Shown here piece after piece: positions 1 to 4,650 of a stretch of DNA of 5,077 nt (positions are counted from its first letter, which is position 1; each line of letters opens with the position of its first letter). Under the pieces are notes generated by a model that was given only the letters and a program-made list of their open reading frames with translations, was not told where the DNA came from and did not search any database. Both the position numbers and the translations under genes were made by a program. This stretch comes from Dehalococcoides mccartyi (GTDB taxonomy: Bacteria > Chloroflexota > Dehalococcoidia > UBA2979), in contig CAMDAY010000155.1 in assembly GCA_945888895.1 (NCBI GenBank), positions 1 to 5,077 on the forward strand. The letters are read 5' to 3'.

Positions 1-43
1 TGTGGCCACGTCAGGTTGGTGCGAGTGATTCGAACCGCCGTGA

Positions 44-75
44 GGAGGGGGGCAGGGGGATGGGCCGCCCCCCAC
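44..75. repeat. G-rich inverted repeat downstream of xer
   Basis: A 7-bp perfect inverted repeat has arms GGGGGGC at 47-53 and GCCCCCC at 67-73, separated by 13 bases. The plus strand here also carries G runs at 47-52, 55-59 and 62-64. It lies about 70 bases past the xer stop codon in the direction of xer transcription, so it could help end that transcript. There is no T tract on either strand, so a standard intrinsic terminator is not supported. The rest of bases 1-144 shows no gene I can defend; short open frames run off the left edge on both strands without recognisable content. Confidence 0.3.
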
Positions 76-144
76 AGCACCTCGATCGCTACGTCCTACT
101 GAGGGCTTCGCGCGCCGGGTGCCTCGACGGATCCGCGCGGGCGA

Positions 145-1047
145 TTAGCGCGCGCGGGGGTGGACGTTCTCGTACACCTCGCGGAGGTGCTCGTCGGCGA
201 GGTGGGTGTAGACCTGCGTCGTGCTGACGTTCGCGTGGCCGAGGAGCTCCTGCACGTCGCGCACGGAGGCGCCGCCGCGCAGCAGGTGCGTGGCGAAGGA
301 GTGGCGGAGGGTGTGCGGGGTCACGTGGCCGGTGATGTCCGCGCTCTTCGCGTAGCCCTTCAGGATCAGCCAGAAGCCCTGGCGCGTCAGGCGCTCGCCT
401 CGACGGTTCACGAAGAGTGCCGGCTGGGGGCGGTTCTTCAGGAGCGCCGGGCGTGCCTCGTCGAGGTAGGAGTCCAGCGCGGCGATCGCGCGGTGCGCCA
501 CGGGTAGCGTGCGCTCCTTCGAGCCCTTGCCGAGGCATCGCACCCATGCCGGCAGCGGGTCGATGTGCAGGCTGTCCATGTTGAGCGAGACGAGCTCGGT
601 GACGCGCATGCCGGTGGCGTACATCAGCTCGAGCATCGCCGCGTCACGGGATGCCTCCGCGGAGTCGAACTTCGTCGGCTCGGCGAGGAGCGCGTCCACC
701 TCGTCCGTGGTCATCGGCTTCGGCACGGGCTTGGGGGCGCGCGGGGAGTCGATCTGGGCGGTGGGGTTGGTGGTGATGTCGCCGTGGTCGAGGAGGAAGG
801 CGCAGAACGACTTCACCGCCGCGACCTTCCGCGCCACAGTCGCCTTCGCGTACGAGCGCTGGTTGAGGTCGGCGATGAAGCCCATCACTGCCGCACGGTC
901 GATGGTCTTCGGCGTCGGTGCAGCACCATCGCCGGTGACGAACTTGACGAAGCCCGTCAGGTCGTTGCGATACGCATCCGTCGTGTTCTTCGAGGATCCG
1001 CGCTCTGCGGAGAGGTAGTGAAGGAAGTCGTCTACTCGGTCTTGCAC
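145..1047 (-). CDS. xerD: Xer-family tyrosine recombinase (XerC/XerD type)
   Basis: This 300-residue cytoplasmic site-specific recombinase matches the usual length of XerC/XerD, which act at dif to resolve chromosome dimers. An N-terminal SAM-like core-binding domain covers about residues 1-90 and the catalytic domain about 110-295. The full tyrosine-recombinase active site is visible: Arg148 (TGMRVTEL), Lys174 (GKGSKER), His245 and Arg248 (HTLRHSFATHLL), His271 (LLGHANVSTTQ) and nucleophile Tyr280 (VYTHL), followed by the typical HPRA-like C-terminus. The start is GTG, with a GCGAGG-like ribosome binding site about eight bases upstream; no earlier in-frame start exists. XerC and XerD cannot be separated reliably by eye. 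The N-terminus (DFLHYLSAERG, then NTTDAY) looks closer to XerD, so the symbol is tentative. With no phage or transposon genes nearby, a housekeeping role is more likely than an element integrase. The gene appears to have its own promoter and a structured leader. Confidence 0.93.
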   Translation of the reverse strand: MQDRVDDFLHYLSAERGSSKNTTDAYRNDLTGFVKFVTGDGAAPTPKTIDRAAVMGFIADLNQRSYAKATVARKVAAVKSFCAFLLDHGDITTNPTAQIDSPRAPKPVPKPMTTDEVDALLAEPTKFDSAEASRDAAMLELMYATGMRVTELVSLNMDSLHIDPLPAWVRCLGKGSKERTLPVAHRAIAALDSYLDEARPALLKNRPQPALFVNRRGERLTRQGFWLILKGYAKSADITGHVTPHTLRHSFATHLLRGGASVRDVQELLGHANVSTTQVYTHLADEHLREVYENVHPRAR

Positions 1048-1070
1048 CCGACGAACCTCGCTCGATCCGG

Positions 1071-1097
1071 CCTCGCGACTGACCGTCAGTCGCGAGG
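1071..1097. repeat. perfect 12-bp hairpin in the xer leader
   Basis: The arms at 1071-1082 (CCTCGCGACTGA) and 1086-1097 (TCAGTCGCGAGG) are exact reverse complements with a 3-base CCG centre. The element ends 24 bases before the xer GTG, inside the likely 5' untranslated region. Neither strand has a T run after the stem, so it does not look like a standard terminator. It could be a protein-binding operator, an mRNA structure limiting xer translation, or a recombinase site. It is much more GC-rich than known dif sites, which argues against dif itself. Confidence 0.75.
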
Positions 1098-1120
1098 CAC
1101 AGTCAGGGCGTTGAAGCTCC

Positions 1121-1140
1121 CCGACAGCCTGCGTTGTCGG
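1121..1140. repeat. 6-bp stem-loop in the xer leader
   Basis: CCGACA at 1121-1126 pairs with TGTCGG at 1135-1140 around an 8-base loop. It lies between the proposed xer promoter and the stronger hairpin at 1071-1097. The right arm, extended by one base (TTGTCGG, 1134-1140), is also an inverted copy of CCGACAA at 1203-1209 on the far side of the promoter. A 6-bp stem could arise by chance in such GC-rich DNA. Confidence 0.4.
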
Positions 1141-1168
1141 ATGGAGCGTTCGCCCCCGCCGGTGGTCA

Positions 1169-1197
1169 TGTATACCGGCTGCGCTGTGTGCTGTCTA
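1169..1197 (-). promoter_or_regulatory. candidate sigma70-type promoter for xer
   Basis: Read on the minus strand, a -35 box TAGACA (1197-1192, 5 of 6 consensus bases) is followed after exactly 17 bases by a -10 box TATACA (1174-1169, 4 of 6). This is the least GC-rich patch of the uvrC-xer gap. Transcription would begin near 1162 and give a leader of about 115 bases holding both stem-loops before the GTG at 1047. An inverted repeat, GCCGGT (1158-1163) and ACCGGC (1174-1179), brackets the -10 box and could be an operator. No clear uvrC terminator is visible in the 66 bases upstream, so read-through from uvrC is possible. Confidence 0.5.
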
Positions 1198-1238
1198 CAT
1201 AACCGACAACTTGACGAAACGCCCTTGGAGGTGTCCGT

Positions 1239-1258
1239 GATAGCGCGTCGATAGCGCG
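1239..1258. repeat. tandem 9-bp direct repeat after uvrC
   Basis: GATAGCGCG occurs at 1239-1247 and again at 1250-1258, an 11-bp period, close to one helical turn. It lies directly downstream of the uvrC stop codon. Paired helical-turn repeats can be binding half-sites, but nothing else here supports a function and it may be chance. Confidence 0.4.
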
Positions 1259-1263
1259 CCGGC

Positions 1264-3171
1264 CTACAGCGATCGCTTGATCGTCTCGGCGAGCCGCTGG
1301 GTGAACCCGACGGTCGAGGCGATCTCGCTGACGTCCGCCTCGCGGATCGCTTTGACCGATCCGAACTTGCGGATGAGCGCCTGCTTCCGCTTCGGCCCGA
1401 CGCCAGGGATCGAATCGAGGACGGAGCGGGTCGCGGCCTTGCCACGGAGGTTGCGGTGGTACGTGATCGCGAAGCGGTGCGCCTCGTCGCGGATGCGCTG
1501 CACGAGGTAGAGCGCCTCCGACTGCCGCGGCAGGACGATCGACTCGGACACGTCGGCGACGAAGATCTCCTCCTCGCGCTTGGCGAGGCCGCACACCGGC
1601 ACGTCGCGCAGGTCGAGGTCCCGCATGACGTCGAGGACGGCGCCGAGCTGCCCCTTGCCGCCGTCGATGATCACGAGGTCGGGCACCTCGTCCCACGGCG
1701 AGAGGTCTTCCGGCTCTTCGGGCTCGGTCACCGTGCCGGGAGCGGACTCGTCGGCAAGCGCGACCGTGGCCGCGATGCCGCGCTCGGCGCGCCGACGTTC
1801 CGCGACGCGCTTGAAACGGCGCGTCAGCACCTCGTGCATGGAGGCGAAGTCGTTCTGGCCCTCGACCGTCTTGATGCGGAAGCGGCGGTACTGGCTGGTC
1901 GCGGGGTGCCCGTCCCGGAACACGACCATCGAGGCGACGGTGTTCGTCCCCTGGATCGTCGAGATGTCGTAGCACTCGATGCGGTTCGGGCGCGTCGGCA
2001 GGTCGAGCTCCTCCTGGAGCATCGACAGCGCCGACTCGGTCTTGTCGCGGTCGGCCACCCAGCGCACGTGGTGCATCCGCATCGACTCTCGCGCGTTGTC
2101 CTCTGCGCTGGTGACGAGGGCGCGGCGCTCGCCGCGAGCCGGGACGGCGACCTCGACGGATCGTCCGCGCTGCTCACGGAGCATCGCCTCAAGTTGCTCG
2201 CGGTCAGTGGGCTCGACGGACAGCAGCAGCATGCGCGGCACGTAGGTGGCCGACTCGTAGAACTGCGCGAGGAATGCGCCGAGCACCTCGGCGTCGCTGC
2301 TGTCCTTCGTGCCCTCGAGCATGAACGAGTCGGTGTCGGCGACGACGGTGCCGCGCACGAAGAACACCTGCACGCAGGCTTCATCGTCCTGTCGCGCGAG
2401 GCCGAACACATCGGCATCGAGGGGCGTAGTGGTCGCCATCTGCTGGCGCTCCGTCACCCGGCGGATCGCCTCTGCCTGGTCGCGTAGCCGCGCGGCGCGC
2501 TCGTAGTCCATCGCCTCGGACGCGCGCTCCATCTCTGCGATCACGTGCCGGCGCACCTCGTCGGAGCGGCCCTCGAGGAAGAGGATCGTCTCGTTGATGA
2601 CCTCGGCGTACTCCTCGGGCGTGCAGAACGCCGTGCACGGCGCGATGCAGCGCTTGATGTAGTAGTCGAGACAGGGACGCGGGTCGGTGCCCGTGATCTC
2701 CTTCGTGCAGGAGCGCCACGGGAAGAGCTTCTTCACCACGTCCAGCGTGCGCCGCACCGAACCGGCCGAGGCGTACGGTCCGAAGTAGCGCGCGCCGTCA
2801 TCCTCGACGCGGCGCGTGATCGTGACGCGCGGCCACGGGTGCTGCACGTCCACCTTCAGGTACGGGTAGTGCTTGTCGTCCTTGAGCCGGACGTTGTAGA
2901 TGGGCTGGTGCCGCTTCACCAGCGTGGCCTCGAGGTGGAGTGCCTCGGCCTCGTTCCTCGTCACCACGTGCTCGATCACGCGCACCGTCTCGGCCAGCGC
3001 GCGCACCTTCGGCTCGAGGCCCCTCGACGACCCGAAGTACGAGCGCACGCGATTCCGCAGGCTAGTGGCCTTGCCGATATAGATCACGTCGCCTCGGGCG
3101 TCTCGCATGATGTAGACGCCCGGCCGCTCGGGGAGCGAATGGACCTGGTGCAGCACGGATTCGTCGGTCAC
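1264..3171 (-). CDS. uvrC: Excinuclease ABC subunit C (UvrC)
   Basis: UvrC is the dual-incision nuclease of nucleotide excision repair: recruited by UvrB at a lesion, it cuts first 3' and then 5' of the damage. Counted from the GTG at 3171 (635 residues), the GIY-YIG nuclease domain opens with GVY at 18-20 and YIG at 31-33. The Cys cluster that carries a [4Fe-4S] centre in the family is at 155, 167, 175 and 179. The UvrB-binding UVR motif spans about 204-239. The RNase H-like 5' nuclease has Asp402 (CYDIS), Asp441 (NDFASM), Asp503 (IDGGKGQ) and His565 (RDEAHRFA). Helix-hairpin-helix repeats occupy about 586-635. An acidic, low-complexity linker at about 470-495 precedes the IDGGKGQ motif. All catalytic residues are present, so it should be active. 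An upstream GTG at 3213 would add 14 residues (MTRRPIGRRYDSST) with no family resemblance. The later start leaves the usual short lead before the LPxxPGVY motif and lies just after a TACGAT -10 box, so I prefer it. Confidence 0.97.
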   Translation of the reverse strand: MTDESVLHQVHSLPERPGVYIMRDARGDVIYIGKATSLRNRVRSYFGSSRGLEPKVRALAETVRVIEHVVTRNEAEALHLEATLVKRHQPIYNVRLKDDKHYPYLKVDVQHPWPRVTITRRVEDDGARYFGPYASAGSVRRTLDVVKKLFPWRSCTKEITGTDPRPCLDYYIKRCIAPCTAFCTPEEYAEVINETILFLEGRSDEVRRHVIAEMERASEAMDYERAARLRDQAEAIRRVTERQQMATTTPLDADVFGLARQDDEACVQVFFVRGTVVADTDSFMLEGTKDSSDAEVLGAFLAQFYESATYVPRMLLLSVEPTDREQLEAMLREQRGRSVEVAVPARGERRALVTSAEDNARESMRMHHVRWVADRDKTESALSMLQEELDLPTRPNRIECYDISTIQGTNTVASMVVFRDGHPATSQYRRFRIKTVEGQNDFASMHEVLTRRFKRVAERRRAERGIAATVALADESAPGTVTEPEEPEDLSPWDEVPDLVIIDGGKGQLGAVLDVMRDLDLRDVPVCGLAKREEEIFVADVSESIVLPRQSEALYLVQRIRDEAHRFAITYHRNLRGKAATRSVLDSIPGVGPKRKQALIRKFGSVKAIREADVSEIASTVGFTQRLAETIKRSL

Positions 3172-3180
3172 GGTGCTGCT

Positions 3181-3186
3181 ATCGTA
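3181..3186 (-). promoter_or_regulatory. candidate -10 box for a leaderless uvrC mRNA
   Basis: On the minus strand TACGAT (3186-3181) resembles the -10 consensus at four positions, the form common in GC-rich bacteria. A start six to seven bases downstream would fall at about 3174-3175, within a few bases of the GTG at 3171. No Shine-Dalgarno sequence precedes that GTG, which also fits leaderless translation. No convincing -35 box is seen; a perfect 12-bp palindrome (GCCCGATCGGGC, 3192-3203) fills the spacer. Confidence 0.35.
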
Positions 3187-3191
3187 CCGCC

Positions 3192-3203
3192 GCCCGATCG
3201 GGC
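3192..3203. repeat. 12-bp palindrome upstream of uvrC
   Basis: GCCCGATCGGGC is perfectly self-complementary and lies between the stop codon of the upstream small gene and the preferred uvrC start, immediately upstream of the proposed -10 box. It could be a repressor half-site pair. It does not match the Actinobacteria/Firmicutes LexA box (GAAC-N4-GTTC). Chance is possible in GC-rich sequence. Confidence 0.4.
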
Positions 3204-3231
3204 GCCTCGTCACCGCGTTGGTGGCGCGAGC

Positions 3232-3492
3232 CTACCTCGCTTCGCGGGGCCCGGAGCCGCCCTCGCCGACGAAGGTGATGCGGCCGCCGCCCGGACGGAC
3301 GCTCTTGATTGATGCGGCGTGCTCGGAGCCATCGGGCAGGCGGAATGTGTACGTGCCGGGCTCCTGGATCGCTTCCGGCGGGGTCGTCATGAGGACAACG
3401 CCGTCCCAGCCGTCGGGCAGCTTCCGCACGTCGATCATCGCCTCGCCGAGGACGACGTCGTTCAGCAGGATCGTGCAGTCGAAGCGTGGCAT
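3232..3492 (-). CDS. small protein of unknown function upstream of uvrC
   Basis: I do not recognise this 86-residue protein. It has no signal peptide, membrane segment or metal-binding cluster. Hydrophobic and polar residues alternate (FDCTILLNDVVLGEAMIDV, TYTFRLPDG, RITFVGEG), with turn-forming Gly/Pro/Asp between, suggesting a small all-beta domain; the Gly/Pro/Arg-rich tail is probably disordered. The ATG at 3492 is preceded by GGGGGA four bases upstream, a passable ribosome binding site. The stop is 60 bases before the preferred uvrC start, on the same strand, so the two could be co-transcribed, although uvrC also seems to have its own promoter. The overlapping plus-strand frames look like poorer protein (Arg/Ser-rich). 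A real gene is likely because the translation is well balanced in composition and the start is well placed, but no homologue is known to me. Confidence 0.68.
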   Translation of the reverse strand: MPRFDCTILLNDVVLGEAMIDVRKLPDGWDGVVLMTTPPEAIQEPGTYTFRLPDGSEHAASIKSVRPGGGRITFVGEGGSGPREAR

Positions 3493-3508
3493 GCGTCCCC
3501 CAGTTGAC

Positions 3509-3573
3509 GAGGAGGACGCGTGACCTCGACGTATGCGAATCGCAGTCGAGTGCCGAGGTGGAGGCGTGACCTC
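3509..3573. repeat. imperfect 19-bp direct repeat
   Basis: GAGGAGGACGCGTGACCTC at 3509-3527 recurs at 3555-3573 with two mismatches (17 of 19 identical), 46 bases apart start to start. Both copies lie in the 125-base gap between the 86-residue gene and tRNA-Arg, where the small gene's promoter should be. They may be paired regulator sites or a remnant of local duplication. Nothing else in this gap is clear; I see no T-rich hairpin terminator after tRNA-Arg. Confidence 0.55.
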
Positions 3574-3617
3574 AGCGTGGACAGGTGTTGGTTCGTAAGA
3601 AACGTTCGAGGCGGTAA

Positions 3618-3693
3618 TGGTGCGCCCGGCAAGATTCGAACTTGCGGCCTCTGCCTCCGCAGGGCAGCGCTCTATCCCCTGAGCTACGAGCGC
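3618..3693 (-). tRNA. tRNA-Arg, anticodon GCG
   Basis: This is a complete 76-base cloverleaf read on the minus strand. The acceptor stem GCGCTCG/CGGGCGC contains one U-G pair; the D arm is GCTC/GAGC. The anticodon stem CTGCC/GGCAG encloses the loop CTGCGGA, giving anticodon GCG (plus-strand 3658-3660). The T arm GCAAG/CTTGC has loop TTCGAAT, followed by discriminator A and an encoded CCA. A20 in the D loop and C35 fit arginine identity. It would read CGC and CGU. Most bacteria instead use tRNA-Arg(ACG) with A34 deaminated to inosine by TadA, so the G34 form is unusual. It is the last member of a Val-Leu-Arg cluster, 29 bases after tRNA-Leu. Confidence 0.96.
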
Positions 3694-3722
3694 ACGACCT
3701 CGAACAGCGAACCGACGGGTGA

Positions 3723-3809
<87 letters not shown>

Positions 3810-3836
3810 CCGGTTCCCGTCACGTGGTCGCTTCGC

Positions 3837-3913
3837 TGGTGGGCGGTACTGGACTCGAACCAGTGACCTCTCGCGTGTGAAGCGAGCGCTCGTACCAACT
3901 GAGCTAACCGCCC
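3837..3913 (-). tRNA. tRNA-Val, anticodon CAC
   Basis: This is a 77-base cloverleaf. The acceptor stem GGGCGGT/ACCGCCC is fully paired; the D arm is GCTC/GAGC. The anticodon stem CTCGC/GCGAG encloses TTCACAC, giving anticodon CAC (plus-strand 3877-3879), which reads GTG. The T arm ACTGG/CCAGT has loop TTCGAGT, then discriminator A and an encoded CCA. It is the first gene of the Val-Leu-Arg cluster, with a promoter candidate just upstream. The D loop has C rather than A at the last position before the 3' D-stem strand, a minor departure from the usual pattern. Confidence 0.97.
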
Positions 3914-3934
3914 GCGAACGGACCGTCCACGGCC

Positions 3935-3964
3935 ATGGTATGGCGCGTGGAGGCTTGCGCACAA
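3935..3964 (-). promoter_or_regulatory. candidate promoter of the tRNA cluster
   Basis: On the minus strand TTGTGC (3964-3959, three of six consensus bases) and TACCAT (3940-3935, four of six) are 18 bases apart. A start near 3928 would leave about 15 bases before the 5' end of tRNA-Val, a normal arrangement for a tRNA operon. The boxes are individually weak; position is the main support. Confidence 0.35.
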
Positions 3965-4067
3965 CCGAGGCGCGCGCATCCAGACCGTGCCCGCAGACCT
4001 CGGCGAATCGGCTGCGGCTCTCATTGCCGTTACGACCAGCGTCTGACATCGTGAATTCAGGCACAAA

Positions 4068-4083
4068 CGGCGCGATTGCGCCG
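4068..4083 (+). promoter_or_regulatory. hairpin next to the cupredoxin ribosome binding site
   Basis: CGGCGC (4068-4073) and GCGCCG (4078-4083) form a perfect 6-bp GC stem with a GATT tetraloop. The stem ends where the ribosome binding site GAGAAAGG (4083-4090) begins, sharing one G. In the mRNA it could influence ribosome access or stabilise the 5' end. The remaining divergent spacer (3965-4067) shows no clear plus-strand promoter; TTGCCG at 4024-4029 is a weak -35 candidate without a good partner. Confidence 0.45.
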
Positions 4084-4097
4084 AGAAAGGTCAGTTG

Positions 4098-4535
4098 ATG
4101 CACAAGATCACGACTGCGTTCGTTGTCGGGGTCGCGGGGCTCTCGCTCCTCGTCTCTGCTTGTGGCGGCGACGCGAAGCCGACAGCGGCGAAGTCCGACG
4201 CTCCGGCCGGCGGGGCGGGCGCGGCGGCGCTGGCGATGCAGGACATCAAGTACGACAAGGCCACGCTCACGGGCGCCAAGGGCAAGGCGCTGACCATCAG
4301 CCTGACCAACTCGGGTGCGCTGGAGCACGACTTCACCATCGACAAGATCGACGCGAAGGCGACCGCCGACGGCAAGGAAGCGAAGAGCGACAAGGCCGCT
4401 GTGCACGCCGCCGTGAAGCCGAAGGGCGCCGCGAAGCTCGAGATCACCCCGAACGCGGCGGGCACGTTCGAGTACTACTGCACGGTCGCCGGGCACAAGG
4501 AAGCGGGCATGAAGGGCACCCTGACCGTCAACTAG
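4098..4535 (+). CDS. blue (type 1) copper lipoprotein, cupredoxin family
   Basis: This 145-residue protein is predicted to be an exported, membrane-anchored electron carrier. Residues 1-21 form a lipoprotein signal peptide (Lys3, hydrophobic core) ending in lipobox VSAC with lipidated Cys22. An Ala/Gly/Lys/Ser-rich linker follows to about residue 46, then a single cupredoxin domain to the C-terminus (GTLTVN). All four type 1 copper ligands are visible: His77 (LEHDF), Cys128, His133 and Met138 in a C-x4-H-x4-M loop. That spacing matches auracyanin and rusticyanin, not plastocyanin (C-x2-H-x4-M). The partner is unknown; no oxidase, nitrite reductase or cytochrome gene is within view. ATG at 4098 is preferred over the adjacent TTG at 4095 because GAGAAAGG ends seven bases before it. 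The gene appears to be monocistronic, since a strong hairpin terminator lies 23 bases past the stop. The domain call is firm; redox partner and pathway are not. Confidence 0.93.
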   Translation: MHKITTAFVVGVAGLSLLVSACGGDAKPTAAKSDAPAGGAGAAALAMQDIKYDKATLTGAKGKALTISLTNSGALEHDFTIDKIDAKATADGKEAKSDKAAVHAAVKPKGAAKLEITPNAAGTFEYYCTVAGHKEAGMKGTLTVN

Positions 4536-4558
4536 ACGGCAGGCCTTCTTGGTCCAGC

Positions 4559-4589
4559 AACGGCCGGGCGTGAGAGCGCCCGGCCGTTT
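4559..4589 (+). terminator. intrinsic terminator after the cupredoxin gene
   Basis: A perfect 12-bp stem, AACGGCCGGGCG (4559-4570) with CGCCCGGCCGTT (4577-4588), encloses a 6-base loop TGAGAG. It begins 23 bases after the stop codon. The trailing T run is short (TTT then G), so termination relies on the very stable stem. The A residues on its left flank make only a weak terminator for the opposite strand. Confidence 0.85.
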
Positions 4590-4650
4590 GCGTATCCTGA
4601 CGGCGCACTGTGCCGATGTGGGGCCATACGGGCCATCGAGGAGCCGCGTG

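Noticed and set aside
5..45. Bases GATTCGAACC near 27-36 resemble a tRNA T loop on the minus strand
   Set aside because: The flanking bases do not form a T stem, and no acceptor, anticodon or D arm follows, so it is not a tRNA or a recognisable tRNA fragment.
1..80. Possible GTG start of a minus-strand gene at 80 running off the left edge, and a 34-codon plus-strand frame ending at 102
   Set aside because: Both are too short, with no recognisable content. The GTG has no close ribosome binding site, and the apparent protein is Pro/Gly/His-rich, as expected from the G runs.
145..1047. The Xer-type gene as a phage or genomic-island integrase, given nearby tRNA genes
   Set aside because: The tRNAs are about 2.6 kb away across uvrC, no attachment-site duplication of a tRNA end was seen, and the protein resembles housekeeping Xer in length and C-terminus.
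1071..1097. The xer leader palindrome as a dif/Xer recombination site
   Set aside because: dif sites have 11-bp arms with AT-rich inner halves around a 6-bp centre. This element has GC-rich 12-bp arms with a 3-base centre, so I keep it as an unexplained hairpin.
89..1254. Overlapping frames over xer (89-547 minus, 160-507 plus, 509-1018 plus, 565-1254 plus)
   Set aside because: All are Arg/Pro/Ala/Ser-rich shadows of the conserved recombinase frame.
1456..2487. 343-residue open frame antisense to uvrC, with other long frames over uvrC (1166-1975 minus, 1824-2417 minus, 2545-3312 plus)
   Set aside because: Long frames opposite or beside a GC-rich gene are expected. Their translations are Arg/Ala/His/Val-rich with no motifs, while the uvrC frame has the full family signature.
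4076..4573. 165-residue plus-strand frame overlapping the cupredoxin gene, and minus-strand frames at 4091-4465 and 4528-5011
   Set aside because: These are frame-shifted or antisense shadows. The cupredoxin frame has a lipobox and four copper ligands, and the tag frame has Tag family motifs.
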